A stretch of DNA of 46,418 nt from UBA3305 sp002373555 (GCA_946612455.1 CAMOER010000021.1:1-46418); one strand, 5' to 3'. Positions 8,345 through 18,021 are shown, counted from the stretch's first letter. Program-made: numbers and translations. The notes: a model not told the origin generated them from the sequence alone.

Positions 8345-9571
8345 ATGATCAGAAACAACAGTTTACTGGATAGATTTTTCCGTTATGTAAAGATCGATAC
8401 GCAGTCCAAAGAAGACGAGACCGTCCAGCCTTCCACCGTAAAGCAGCTGGATCTTGCGAAGATCCTTTTTGCCGAACTGCGGGAAATGGGCGCGGAAGCT
8501 TACTTTGATGAAGAATTCGGCTATGTTTACGCCAGCCTTCCCGGAAATGCGCCGGCCATCGGTTTTGTTGCGCATATGGACACCGCGCCCGCGACCAGCG
8601 GCACCGGTGTGAAACCTCGCATCGTCGAAAACTATGACGGCGGCCGGATCATTCTGAACGACGGCAGCAGCACCGGCGGCGCACCGGTCATTCTGGATCC
8701 GGACTATTTCCCGGAACTGCAGTCCCATATCGGTGAAGATCTGATCGTTACCGACGGCACGACTCTGCTGGGCGCGGATGACAAAGCCGGTGTGGCCGAG
8801 ATCATGAATCTTTTTGCATACTACGCAAAGTATCCTGAGATCCCGCACCGCAGGCTTTGTCTCGCGTTTACGCCGGATGAGGAAGTCGGCCGCGGCACGG
8901 AGCATTTTGACATTGACCGTTTCGGTGCAAAGGAAGCCTATACGGTCGACGGCGGCAAGATGGGAGAACTGGAATATGAGTGCTTTAATGCCGCCGCTGC
9001 AAAGATCGAAGTCCGCGGAACAAGCGTGCATCCCGGCGATGCCAAGAATAAAATGGTGAATGCTGCTGCACTTGCCGCGGAATTCCACGGCATGCTTCCG
9101 CAGGCGGAAACGCCCGAACATACGGAAGGCTACGAAGGCTTTTATATGCTCGAGGAGATCGCCGGAAGCTATGAATATGCCGTTCTGAAATACATCATCC
9201 GTGATCATGACAGGGAGAAATTCGAAAAGCGGAAGGCTTTTTTGCAGACCGTCACGGATTATATGAACAGCAAATACGGAGACTATTTCACGCTTACGCT
9301 GAGGGATCAGTATTACAACATGGCCGATTTGATGAAGGATCATCTGCATCTGATCGAAAATGCGAAAGCAGCCCTGCAGGATCTCGGCGTGACGGCAAAC
9401 GTTGTTCCGATCCGCGGCGGTACGGACGGTGCGAAGCTGACGTACATGGGCGTTCCCTGTCCGAACCTCTGCACCGGCGGGTATAATTTCCACGGCAGAT
9501 TTGAATATGCTTCCGTTCAGGAAATGGAGATCTGTGCGGAGATGCTGATCCGGCTTGCGGAATGCAGATGA
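8345..9571 (+). CDS. pepT: Peptidase T (tripeptide aminopeptidase, M20B)
   Basis: 408 residues, the standard length for PepT. The metal site is intact: HMDTAP (His77, Asp79), GADDKAG (bridging Asp145 or 146) and PDEEVGRG (Glu179 catalytic base, Glu180 ligand). The VDGG turn and the C-terminal NFHGRFEY histidine are also present. PepT is a cytosolic di-zinc enzyme that removes the N-terminal residue from tripeptides. The gene stands alone, between a terminator and a new promoter. A GGAG precedes the ATG. Confidence 0.96.
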   Translation: MIRNNSLLDRFFRYVKIDTQSKEDETVQPSTVKQLDLAKILFAELREMGAEAYFDEEFGYVYASLPGNAPAIGFVAHMDTAPATSGTGVKPRIVENYDGGRIILNDGSSTGGAPVILDPDYFPELQSHIGEDLIVTDGTTLLGADDKAGVAEIMNLFAYYAKYPEIPHRRLCLAFTPDEEVGRGTEHFDIDRFGAKEAYTVDGGKMGELEYECFNAAAAKIEVRGTSVHPGDAKNKMVNAAALAAEFHGMLPQAETPEHTEGYEGFYMLEEIAGSYEYAVLKYIIRDHDREKFEKRKAFLQTVTDYMNSKYGDYFTLTLRDQYYNMADLMKDHLHLIENAKAALQDLGVTANVVPIRGGTDGAKLTYMGVPCPNLCTGGYNFHGRFEYASVQEMEICAEMLIRLAECR

Positions 9572-9616
9572 CTGCTTAGTCCGCCGCAGACGGCACTGTA
9601 CAATGTGAAAGTCCGG

Positions 9617-9645
9617 TTTACATGTGCAGAGTAATCCGTTATAAT
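9617..9645 (+). promoter_or_regulatory. Strong sigma-70-type promoter for GDPD/FN3/GH78-like operon
   Basis: TTTACA (9617-9622), exactly 17 bp, then TATAAT (9640-9645). It lies 60 bases before the next start codon. Confidence 0.8.
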
Positions 9646-9705
9646 GAATTATTAAGCCGAGCTTTCCGGGCCAACAATATTTCCGGGTGAAGCCGCAGGA
9701 GAAGA

Positions 9706-10734
9706 ATGTATCTCAATATCAGTGTAAAATCCAGAGCCATCCCGCCGACGGCAGTGTTGATCCTCAGTGTGATCGCAGCCTCGTTATTTGCGGTTCCCGT
9801 GAATGCGGCGGCAGCAGCCACGGAGACAACAAAAGAAACATCTGCGGCAGCTGAAACGACTGCGGCAGCTGAAACGACTGCGGCAGCCGAAGCGACCGAA
9901 CCAGCCGGGACAACCGCACCAGCTGAAACTGCCGGCAGTCCTGACACTCCCGTCCTGGCCGGCCTGACGGCCCTTCCGCGGTCCATTCCCACTGACATCG
10001 AACGGATCCTCGGCAGCGAAGAGGGAGAGAAAAACCGCTATGTTGCCCATACCGGACGCTGCGGAAAGGCAGCACAGAATTCGCTCCTCGCGTTTCAGCT
10101 GGCCGCCGAAGCCGGCTACTGGGCCATCGAGACAGACATCCGCTGGACTTCGGACCGTGTGATCATCTGTTATCATGATGAATCCTTTGATTCGCATTCT
10201 GACGGTTCCGGCATGGTGGAAGACTGTCCCTGGGATTACGTGAAGACCATCAGTGTGACCGCCGGCTGTATCGATGAGACCGGTCCGCAGCCGGTCGCAT
10301 CTTTTGCCGATTATCTGGATCTCTGCAAAGAGACCGGCCGGCAGGCGCTTGTTGATGTCAAATACTGTTCAAACGGATACAAAGAGTTTCTTGATACAGC
10401 CTATCAGATGGTCGCAGACCGGGATATGGTCAGCCGTACGATCTGGCAGTGCAGTCTCGGCGATTATCTCACCTACATCAAATCCCTGGACGCCAATGCA
10501 CGCTGCTGGCTTCTGTGCGGCGAGATCGTGGCGGATGATCCGGATCTGATCGTTCATGCAAAACAGGATCTGCAGTGTGAGGGAATCGATGTCCCGGTCA
10601 TCGATCAGGCGGTCGCAGAACAGGCACATGCGAACGGCATGATCTGCGTGTTCTATGAAACGGACAAGAAAGACAAACAGGACAGATGCTTTGAATACGG
10701 GTATGATCTCGTCATGGAGAACGGATTGGACTGA
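9706..10734 (+). CDS. Secreted glycerophosphodiester phosphodiesterase-like protein
   Basis: 342 residues. The N-terminal hydrophobic segment ends in VPVNAAAA, a good signal peptide. It is followed by an Ala/Thr/Glu-rich linker (about 35-80) built from repeated 18-bp units. The rest has GDPD architecture: His115, ETD (Glu142, Asp144) and HD (His157, Asp158), and a later lysine in VDVKY. Two catalytic-region positions are altered. The usual HRG reads HTG, and the usual EN reads QN (Gln124, Asn125). Activity on glycerophosphodiesters is therefore uncertain, although the metal-ligand acids and the second histidine remain. It would act outside the cell. Nineteen bases separate it from the FN3/NlpC gene, which implies co-transcription. 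Confidence 0.8.
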   Translation: MYLNISVKSRAIPPTAVLILSVIAASLFAVPVNAAAAATETTKETSAAAETTAAAETTAAAEATEPAGTTAPAETAGSPDTPVLAGLTALPRSIPTDIERILGSEEGEKNRYVAHTGRCGKAAQNSLLAFQLAAEAGYWAIETDIRWTSDRVIICYHDESFDSHSDGSGMVEDCPWDYVKTISVTAGCIDETGPQPVASFADYLDLCKETGRQALVDVKYCSNGYKEFLDTAYQMVADRDMVSRTIWQCSLGDYLTYIKSLDANARCWLLCGEIVADDPDLIVHAKQDLQCEGIDVPVIDQAVAEQAHANGMICVFYETDKKDKQDRCFEYGYDLVMENGLD

Positions 10735-10753
10735 TCCGCCGGGAGGAGGTATT

Positions 10754-12733
10754 ATGCTGCAAAGATCGAAGAACAGAAGATTCTTTTCCGCTGTTTTTAT
10801 CGCTGCAGCTTTTTTCATGCTTGTGATGACGGCTGCAGTGCCGGAGACAGCGTTCGCCGCATCCGGAAAACCGGCGAAAGTAAAGGGCGTTAAGGTGACC
10901 GGCGTTAACACCCGGACTGTCACTGTTTCTTTTAAATCCGCCAAACGTGCAAAAAAGTATCAGATCTACCGCGCCGTTTCCAAAAAAGGAAAATTCAAAA
11001 AAGTAAAAACGACGAAAAAAACAGCCGTCAGGATCTCCGGCCTGAAAGCCGGCACGAAGTATTACTTCAAGGTCAGGGGCGTGAACGGAAAGAAGAAGGG
11101 CAAGTTCAGCAAGACCGTTTCCGGCATGACAAAACTGGAAACGCCTGTGATCGAAGTCAGTTCGGCGCCCTCCGGCATTACGGTCTCCTGGAACAGGATC
11201 CCTGCTGCCAAAGGTTATCTGATCTACCGGAAAAATGCCGGCAGTTCTTACAGGCTTGTAAAGACGGTCAAAGGCGCCGGATCCTGCAGCTATAAAGACA
11301 GTGCCGTCGGCAATTGGAAGAAATATCAGTATACTGTCCGTGCATACTGCGGTGCCGCAAGATCCGGTGCTTCCCGAAGTGCAGGCGCATATTATTATGC
11401 GGCACCGGAAAAGGCGGAGATGCTGCCGCCCACTGTGGAAAATACCGGGATCGGCATTCAGTGGAAACCGGCGGCGAATGCATACAGCTATGAGATCTAC
11501 AGAAAGAAACACGGTTCCGGCGGGAAATACCGCAGGATCCTGACAGTTACCTATAAGGAACAATCAGCGGTCGACCGGTCGGCGGATTATGACAAGGTCT
11601 ATGATTATTATGTGATCGCTGTCAACCACGGTCTGAGGGCAGAAGCATCCTCTGCGGTATCGGGTAAGAGACTGCACGCTCCCTATGTAAAAGCCGAAGC
11701 CGGCAAGAAAGGCGTCACCGTTACCTGGGAAGCTGTTGACGGCGCATCCAAATATCTGGTCGGTAAATTTGACAAGGCCGGTGTTTTCGAACAGAAAGCG
11801 GAGATCTCTGCCGATGCAGGCGAGGGTTCTTCGGCTGCGCAGCTGACTTATACTGATGCATTTTCACCGTCCAACGGGAAACGATACACCTATGGTGTCA
11901 GAGCTGTCATTGAAGAGAAGGACTGTGTTTCCGAGAGTGCGGTCAGCCGGAAGACCTGCTGTTATGTTACGGCACCCAAAACGCTCACCGTTTATCATGC
12001 GGATGACAGTTCCCTGACCGTCGGCTTTAAGATCAATAAAAAAGCCACCGGTCAGCAGGTGCAGATCTCCCGGACGGCGGATTTCGCGGAGCATACGGAT
12101 ATTGAGATCAATAACCTGCGGACTTACCTGGGATCCTTTACGGAGCTGGAGGCATCTGCGGAATACTGCATCCGTGCGAGGAATTACGTCATTCACGAAG
12201 ACGGGACCAGATCCTGGAGCGCATGGAGCAAAGCATATAAGGCTTATACCAAGGATCCCGGAATGGAAGAGGGGACCCGGATCGTTGACGAAGAAGTCAA
12301 TGATGTCGTTGAAGATGCAATTTCCTGGATCGACGGCCGCATCAGCGTACTGGATACCGCCACAGCAAAAGTCCTGGGCGCAGCCGCCTGGCAGGATGAC
12401 GATCACTTTTCCTGCTCTTCGCTGGTCACAAAAGGCTACCGCCATGCCGGCGTGAAGCTGCCGACCTGGTTCTTCTCATCCACGCTTGCAAAGAAATATC
12501 TTGCGCACGGATTCATCGAAGTGACGGATCAGGTGAACACGAAGACCGGCGCCGGACTGAAACGCGGAGACGTTCTTCTGAACAAAAAGGAATCCCATAC
12601 GGGAATGTATCTCGGCTACTACCACGGCAAGAACAACATGATGATCAATGCCACGAAAAAGCACTGGACCACGAAATACAACGGCGCTTCCTATCCCTGG
12701 AAGCGGGTGTTCCGGTATGCCGGGGAAGAATAA
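10754..12733 (+). CDS. Secreted multi-FN3 protein with C-terminal NlpC/P60-type cysteine peptidase domain
   Basis: 659 residues from ATG 10754, which has GGAGGAGG just upstream. The signal peptide ends near TAFAASG. Next come four to five fibronectin-III-like modules (about 38-510), each with a YxIYR or YxVRA strand; the first is very lysine-rich. The last 120 residues form a papain-like fold, with catalytic Cys554 in FSCSSLV and His615 in SHTGMYLGYY. NlpC/P60 enzymes cleave peptidoglycan stem peptides or other amide bonds at the cell wall. FN3 arrays act as spacers or wall and glycan contacts. It shares an operon with the GDPD-like gene and the GH78-like gene 27 bp downstream. Confidence 0.85.
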   Translation: MLQRSKNRRFFSAVFIAAAFFMLVMTAAVPETAFAASGKPAKVKGVKVTGVNTRTVTVSFKSAKRAKKYQIYRAVSKKGKFKKVKTTKKTAVRISGLKAGTKYYFKVRGVNGKKKGKFSKTVSGMTKLETPVIEVSSAPSGITVSWNRIPAAKGYLIYRKNAGSSYRLVKTVKGAGSCSYKDSAVGNWKKYQYTVRAYCGAARSGASRSAGAYYYAAPEKAEMLPPTVENTGIGIQWKPAANAYSYEIYRKKHGSGGKYRRILTVTYKEQSAVDRSADYDKVYDYYVIAVNHGLRAEASSAVSGKRLHAPYVKAEAGKKGVTVTWEAVDGASKYLVGKFDKAGVFEQKAEISADAGEGSSAAQLTYTDAFSPSNGKRYTYGVRAVIEEKDCVSESAVSRKTCCYVTAPKTLTVYHADDSSLTVGFKINKKATGQQVQISRTADFAEHTDIEINNLRTYLGSFTELEASAEYCIRARNYVIHEDGTRSWSAWSKAYKAYTKDPGMEEGTRIVDEEVNDVVEDAISWIDGRISVLDTATAKVLGAAAWQDDDHFSCSSLVTKGYRHAGVKLPTWFFSSTLAKKYLAHGFIEVTDQVNTKTGAGLKRGDVLLNKKESHTGMYLGYYHGKNNMMINATKKHWTTKYNGASYPWKRVFRYAGEE

Positions 12734-12760
12734 CGATGACAAACAGGAGGGATAGCAGCC

Positions 12761-14314
12761 ATGGCGCTGATCTCTATTATTGAAAACTTTAAACCGCTGA
12801 ATGACGAACGGCTTCTGCGCAGAGCAGAGAAGCTCCGGCCCGTCATGTCCTATAAAAATATCCGGCCTGTCAGCGCATTCCGCCTGAAGGACCGTTACAG
12901 CAGTGAGATCACGGAGATTCCCGGAAAGGATTATACGGATGTGATCCTCGGAAAAGGCGACAATATCTGTCTGGATTTCGGCGATCATCAGGTCAGCAGA
13001 CTGTTTCTGGAGCTGGCCGGGAAGGGGAGCCATCCGGATGCGCCGGCGTTCATCAAGCTGAAATTCGCCGAGACGCTGGCGGAGCTTTCCGAGAACAGCA
13101 GAGAATACAACGGCTGGGTATCGTCCAGCTGGATCCAGGAGGAATATATTCACGCGGATGTGCTGCCGGCTGCGATCTCTCCCCAGAGAAGATATGCTTT
13201 CCGGTATCTCAAGATTACCGTGATCGATACATCGCCCAAATATAAACTGACGATCAGCCGTGTGATGGTGAAGACGGAGACATCCGCAGATGATGCCCGC
13301 GTTCTGCCGGCGTATCAGGGAGACCCGGAACTGAACAGCATTTACCGGATGTGCCAGCGTACGATCCGGAACTGTATGCAGGATGTTTTCGAAGACGGAC
13401 CGAAGAGAGACAGACGTCTGTGGACCGGCGACCTGCGGCTGCAGGCACTGGCCAATTATGCAACCTATGGGAACAACGATCTGGTGAAGCGATGCCTCTA
13501 TCTGTTCGCCGGCAGCCGTTTTCCGGATGGAAGAGTTGCTGCCTGTGTATTCGTCGATCCTGAGCCGGAAGCGGATGATACCTGTCTGTACGATTATATG
13601 CTCCTGTATACCGCGGCGCTGTGGGAATATCTCGAAGAGACGGGAGATCAGGAAGCCCTCGGGGATCTGTATGATATTGCACAGAAGCAGATCGACATTG
13701 CGCTCTGGACCGTGGATGAAAACGGACTTGTCCACGGCGATGAACTCGGTACCGTGTTCATCGACTGGGCGGATGATCTGCACAAGGATGCCGCAGCACA
13801 GGGCGTTCTCATCTACGCAATGCACTATGCCGTGAAGCTTGCGGAAATGCGCGGTGATCGGAAACGGGCCGCAAAACTCACAGACAGGATCGGTACGCTG
13901 AAGCAGGCGGCCAGAGAACATTTCTGGGATCCGGAAAGAGCCTGCTTTGTATGCGATGGCCAGGCTGCCCTGGCCACGCAGGTCTGGATGGTGCTGGCTG
14001 GTTGCGCTTCAGAGGAAGAAGCTGCGGGCATCTTCGAACGTGCGGATGATTTCTCCCGGGAATGCACGATGATGACGCCGTACATGCATCATTATTACAT
14101 CATGGCGCTTCTGTCGTGCGGCAGAAAGGAACAGGCGCTGGGGCATATCCGCTGGTACTGGGGCAGCATGGTGAAGTACGGGTTCGATACCTGCCCGGAG
14201 ACCTGGGTGCCGGACGATCCTTCGGCGTCGCCTTACGGCGGCACTGCCGTGAACAGTTACTGTCATGCCTGGAGCTGCACGCCGGTCTGGATATTAAAGA
14301 AATATTTCAAATAA
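12761..14314 (+). CDS. GH78-like (alpha/alpha)6-barrel glycosidase, short form
   Basis: 517 residues, ATG preceded by AGGAGGG. The first 190 residues form a beta-rich accessory domain, then an (alpha/alpha)6 barrel. The signature DGPKRDRRLWTGDL starts at Asp212 and matches the rhamnosidase position DCPQRDERLGWTGD. The acidic residue after RD is Arg here instead of Glu, so catalysis must differ from classical GH78 or the substrate is different. Other barrel motifs are FIDWADD and CHAWSCTP, both typical of rhamnosidase-like enzymes. No signal peptide, so cytosolic. It is the last gene of the operon starting at 9706 and lies next to the large utilisation locus. The family call is firm only to fold level. 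Confidence 0.75.
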   Translation: MALISIIENFKPLNDERLLRRAEKLRPVMSYKNIRPVSAFRLKDRYSSEITEIPGKDYTDVILGKGDNICLDFGDHQVSRLFLELAGKGSHPDAPAFIKLKFAETLAELSENSREYNGWVSSSWIQEEYIHADVLPAAISPQRRYAFRYLKITVIDTSPKYKLTISRVMVKTETSADDARVLPAYQGDPELNSIYRMCQRTIRNCMQDVFEDGPKRDRRLWTGDLRLQALANYATYGNNDLVKRCLYLFAGSRFPDGRVAACVFVDPEPEADDTCLYDYMLLYTAALWEYLEETGDQEALGDLYDIAQKQIDIALWTVDENGLVHGDELGTVFIDWADDLHKDAAAQGVLIYAMHYAVKLAEMRGDRKRAAKLTDRIGTLKQAAREHFWDPERACFVCDGQAALATQVWMVLAGCASEEEAAGIFERADDFSRECTMMTPYMHHYYIMALLSCGRKEQALGHIRWYWGSMVKYGFDTCPETWVPDDPSASPYGGTAVNSYCHAWSCTPVWILKKYFK

Positions 14315-14345
14315 TTTACGAAATCATGGATCCGTACACTTTACG

Positions 14346-14365
14346 GTGAAAAATTGACATTTCAC
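14346..14365. promoter_or_regulatory. Inverted repeat enclosing TTGACA upstream of GH3 gene
   Basis: GTGAAA (14346-14351) and TTTCAC (14360-14365) flank a TTGACA at 14354-14359, about 110 bases before the GH3 start. The TTGACA may be a -35 element, but the matching -10 (CAAATA, 14377-14382) is poor. A TTTACGA (14315-14321) and TTTACGG (14340-14346) pair, 25 bp apart, is in the same region. Confidence 0.35.
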
Positions 14366-14473
14366 GCATATGCTGACAAATAACAGTTGCATTGTGCTAG
14401 ATTAATGGCATCATGTAACTGTTTTTTGTGTGCATTTATCTGCGCACAGAGAAAGAAACAAGGAGGAAAACAC

Positions 14474-17400
14474 ATGAAAAAAGGATTAATGCGCGGACTG
14501 GCCGGTATCACCGCCTCTCTGTGCGCGATCAGTCTGGTCGCGACAGCCTACACTCCTTCCAGAGAAGCGTTCATCAACACACGTCTCGGAACTTCCAGTG
14601 TAGAACTCGTCGAGACCGGTGACGGCTCTGCCGATGCGTATTATTACGATTCGGAATTTGAATCCCTCGGCGATCTTGTGCAGGCTAATGTGGATCTTTC
14701 GGAACAGATCAGCGCAGAAGGAAGCGTACTTCTGAAGAACACAAATAATGCACTTCCGATCGATACTGCATCAGAGACGGTCACTCTTTGGGGACATAAC
14801 TGCATCTTTCCTGCCAAGGGCGGTATGATCGGTTCTTCCGCAGCTGCGGCAGAAGGTCAGGATGATCCCGGATTTATCGGCGGCCTGGCAGCCAGAGGCT
14901 TCAATATCAACATGGATATGGTCGATTTCTATGCGAGTGAAGAAGCTTTTGCCTATACCCGTCAGACATTCTTCCCGGGCGCAGGTCTGCTCCCCGCATT
15001 CACCCCTGCGTATGAACCGCCGCAGTTCTATATGACCGGTGAGATCCCTGCTTCCATGTATACGGATGATATCCTGAAAAAAGCGGACGGCACTGCCGCG
15101 ATCGTTATCATCACCCGTGACAGTTCCGAAGCAGCTGATTATTCGCCCACGATGTTCTGCGCAACGGAAGGTGACACTTTCGAGCGTCCGCTGGCGCTTT
15201 CCCAGTATGAGCGGGATATGATCGCGCTGGCGAAGCAGCACAGCACGAAAGTCATCGTACTTGTGAATGCAGACAACCCTATGGAACTGAAGGAGCTCAA
15301 GGAGGATGCTGAAATTGATTCCATCCTCTGGGTAGGTGCTCCCGGCGAATACGGTTTCTACGGTATTGCCGACGTCCTTTCCGGTGCGGCGAACCCTTCC
15401 GGCCGTCTGCCTGACACCTATGCGACGAATGGCACTTCATCACCCGCTATGATGAACTTCGGCCTGTATATGTATACCAACAATCTGAACAACGGTTCCG
15501 CACAGGGTGATATCCCGCAGCTTACCGAAGCGGATAAGGCTGACTGGTATCTTGTTGAGAACGAAGGCATTTATAACGGTTACAAGTACTATGAGACACG
15601 TTATGAAGACCAGATCCTCGGCCGTGCAAATGCAACAGCAACAGAAGGATCCTCCACCGGATCCGCCTGGAATTATGAAGACGAAGTCGACTATCCCTTC
15701 GGATACGGTCTTTCCTATACCGTATTCTCAAGCACCCTTGATTCTGTTGATCTCACACTCGGAGAAGTCGGTACAGCTACTGTTACTGTTAAGAATGAAG
15801 GCGATGTCGCCGGTAAAAATGCCGTAGAACTGTTCGTACAGGCGCCTTACACTGAAGGCGGTATTGAAAAATCAGCCATCCAGCTCGTCGGTTTCGGAAA
15901 GACACAGATCCTGGAGCCCGGACAGAGCGAGACCATCACGATCGATGTGGATCCGGCACTGTTCGCCAGCTATGACGAGACTGCAGTGAAGGCTGACGGT
16001 ACGCAGGGCGCGTGGGTCCTGGAAGCGGGGGATTATTATTTCTCGATCGGATCTGACGTACATGCTGCGCTGAATGATATCCTCTCAGTCAAGGATGAAA
16101 CAACTGTTGAAAAACTGCAGACGATCAATGATACCTATCTTGCTGCAGAACATGTACAGGTATGGAATCTCGCTGAGACTGATATTGAGACCTATTCCGC
16201 AGGAGTACAGAATGCGCTTCAGGAAGCAAACATCAACAATCTGATCCCGGATACCGTTGAGTATACCACCAGAACCGACTGGACAAAGGGATGGAAGACT
16301 GTGGATACCCTTACCCCTACAGCGGATATGATGGTCGGTCTGACCAACTCCAATTATGCGCTGAACGCGAACGGTGAAGGCGTAACATGGGGCGCTGACA
16401 ACGGCCTTACCTTCCTGCAGATGCTGGATATCGACGGCGACGGAAAGATTGTCGGTGTAACGGATATCGAAGATCCCAAGTGGGACCAGCTTGTACAGCA
16501 GATCACACTGGATGAAGCTATACAGTTTATCGAATGCGGCGGAGATGACCTGGAAAACCTGGATTCCGTCATGATGCCCAGGACTTATGTAAACGACGGT
16601 CCGATCGGATTCGCCTTCGACCAGGTCGCCGGTTACAAGACCCGCTGGACAGCGGCTGATTCCGCAAGACCTACTTATGTATCCGATCAGCCTGAGGCCG
16701 GATATTCCATGGCTGTATTCCCGACTGAACCGATCGTAGCGGCGACCCTGAATAAGGATCTTGTTACAAGAGAAGGCGAACTGCTTGGTGAAGAAGCGCT
16801 CTATGCCAAAGAATCCGGTATTATCGCACCCGGCGTAAACCTTCATCGTACGCCTTACTGCGCAAGAAACCATGAGTATTATTCAGAGGATTCCGTGCTG
16901 GTCGCCATCATGGCCAATACAGTTTCCGCTGCCATGAAGTCCAAAGGACTTATGGCACAGTGCAAACACTTTGCATTCAACCATCAGGAACTGAACCGTT
17001 CCGGTCTGTCCACCTTCTTTACCGAGCAGGCAGGACGTGAGAACGAACTGCGCGGATTCCAGCTTGCCATGAGCAGCAACAATACCGCTTCCATTATGAC
17101 TGCATTCAACCGCGTAGGAACTGTTTTTGCAGGAGCTCACAGCGGAATTCTCGAGCAGATCGCGCGTAAAGAATGGGGATTCAAAGGCGGCATTATCACA
17201 GATATGGTAAACGGCGCTGATTACATGAACTGGCGTGATACGGTCGCAGCAGGAGGCGGCGTCATGCTTACGAATACGCCTACTTATCTGAATACCAATA
17301 TCGGAACCATGACGGCTGCCAAGGATATCATCGCAACAGATACCTTCTTCCAGCAGAAGATGCAGGATTCTCTGAAGTCCTGGCTGTATTCCGTAGCACA

Positions 17401-17554
17401 GAGTAATGCTGCGAACGGCCTTACCGAGACAACAGTGATCAAGCATGTAACGCCCTGGTGGCTGCAGGCTCTGTATGCAGCAGATGCTGTATTTGCAGCG
17501 CTGACGCTCCTGTTCGTGTTCCTCGGAATCAAGAGCAAGAAGAAAGAAGCTTAA
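14474..17554 (+). CDS. Membrane-anchored, domain-reversed GH3 beta-glycosidase
   Basis: 1026 residues from ATG 14474 (AGGAGG 8 nt upstream). An N-terminal signal helix ends near VATAYT. The domain order is reversed relative to common GH3. The alpha/beta sandwich comes first (about 60-330, with SAEGSVLLKN). A fibronectin-III-like domain (about 415-520, VTVKNEGDVAG) follows. The (beta/alpha)8 barrel comes last (about 615-960), with KHFAFNHQE and nucleophile Asp910 in GGIITDMVNG. This permuted order is known from rumen Butyrivibrio and Ruminococcus beta-glucosidases. A C-terminal helix (about 995-1020) ends in KSKKKEA, a stop-transfer signal. The enzyme is thus probably held outside the membrane at its C-terminus. 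Specificity could be beta-glucoside, galactoside or xyloside. Confidence 0.92.
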   Translation: MKKGLMRGLAGITASLCAISLVATAYTPSREAFINTRLGTSSVELVETGDGSADAYYYDSEFESLGDLVQANVDLSEQISAEGSVLLKNTNNALPIDTASETVTLWGHNCIFPAKGGMIGSSAAAAEGQDDPGFIGGLAARGFNINMDMVDFYASEEAFAYTRQTFFPGAGLLPAFTPAYEPPQFYMTGEIPASMYTDDILKKADGTAAIVIITRDSSEAADYSPTMFCATEGDTFERPLALSQYERDMIALAKQHSTKVIVLVNADNPMELKELKEDAEIDSILWVGAPGEYGFYGIADVLSGAANPSGRLPDTYATNGTSSPAMMNFGLYMYTNNLNNGSAQGDIPQLTEADKADWYLVENEGIYNGYKYYETRYEDQILGRANATATEGSSTGSAWNYEDEVDYPFGYGLSYTVFSSTLDSVDLTLGEVGTATVTVKNEGDVAGKNAVELFVQAPYTEGGIEKSAIQLVGFGKTQILEPGQSETITIDVDPALFASYDETAVKADGTQGAWVLEAGDYYFSIGSDVHAALNDILSVKDETTVEKLQTINDTYLAAEHVQVWNLAETDIETYSAGVQNALQEANINNLIPDTVEYTTRTDWTKGWKTVDTLTPTADMMVGLTNSNYALNANGEGVTWGADNGLTFLQMLDIDGDGKIVGVTDIEDPKWDQLVQQITLDEAIQFIECGGDDLENLDSVMMPRTYVNDGPIGFAFDQVAGYKTRWTAADSARPTYVSDQPEAGYSMAVFPTEPIVAATLNKDLVTREGELLGEEALYAKESGIIAPGVNLHRTPYCARNHEYYSEDSVLVAIMANTVSAAMKSKGLMAQCKHFAFNHQELNRSGLSTFFTEQAGRENELRGFQLAMSSNNTASIMTAFNRVGTVFAGAHSGILEQIARKEWGFKGGIITDMVNGADYMNWRDTVAAGGGVMLTNTPTYLNTNIGTMTAAKDIIATDTFFQQKMQDSLKSWLYSVAQSNAANGLTETTVIKHVTPWWLQALYAADAVFAALTLLFVFLGIKSKKKEA

Positions 17555-17569
17555 AGGAGGAGACAGACA

Positions 17570-17953
17570 ATGAAGAAGAGTTTCGGTTTATTTGTTGAAC
17601 TGATCGCTGCCATCGTCGGTATCGTTAGTATCGTGATGTACGGCGGATCACTGGTAAAAACTCAGAATACATACATTTTTCTGATCGCTGCTGTCGTTGT
17701 AGCTGTTATTGCTGCAATCGGCGCGCAGAAGAATCCCGGGGTCTGCAACTGGGGAGCACCTATTGCTGCCGCACTTGCTGCTGCAGGCATCGGTTACAGC
17801 ATTACTGTCATGTCTGATGCGATTGGATATGTGATTTCCGGTCTGTATACCATGGATGATATCCGCGGCTGGGTCAATTTCATGATCGCTGCCTGCATCG
17901 CATGGCTGCTCTACATGATCGCCGGTTTTACCGGTATGGCTAAAGAAGCTTAA
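17570..17953 (+). CDS. Small four-helix membrane protein paired with GH3
   Basis: 127 residues with AAAGGAGGAG before the ATG, starting 15 bp after the GH3 stop. About four hydrophobic segments are visible: residues 5-27, 35-50, 60-80 and 98-120. It ends GMAKEA, echoing the charged end of the GH3 anchor (KKKEA). There are no enzymatic motifs. Tight coupling to a membrane-anchored GH3 suggests a subunit or assembly partner of that enzyme, but this is inference. I do not recognise a named family. Confidence 0.75.
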   Translation: MKKSFGLFVELIAAIVGIVSIVMYGGSLVKTQNTYIFLIAAVVVAVIAAIGAQKNPGVCNWGAPIAAALAAAGIGYSITVMSDAIGYVISGLYTMDDIRGWVNFMIAACIAWLLYMIAGFTGMAKEA

Positions 17954-17961
17954 TTTCATCT

Positions 17962-18021
17962 GATCCGGAGCCTGCCGGATCGGCGCAATTGCCTCGTGCA
18001 GCTTTTGTACGGGGCAATTGC
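17962..18021 (+). terminator. Tandem hairpins after GH3/small-membrane-protein pair
   Basis: Hairpin 1 has 7-bp arms GATCCGG (17962-17968) and CCGGATC (17975-17981). Hairpin 2 runs 17985-18021. Its GCAATTGCC/GGCAATTGC arms extend to about 16 pairs with two G-U pairs and a 5-nt loop. No U-tract follows directly, so it may be a weak terminator, a processing barrier or an attenuator between the GH3 pair and the GH43 unit. Confidence 0.5.

Noticed and set aside
14387..14473. In-frame upstream start for the GH3 gene
   Set aside because: It would bypass the strong ribosome site and signal peptide start at 14474.
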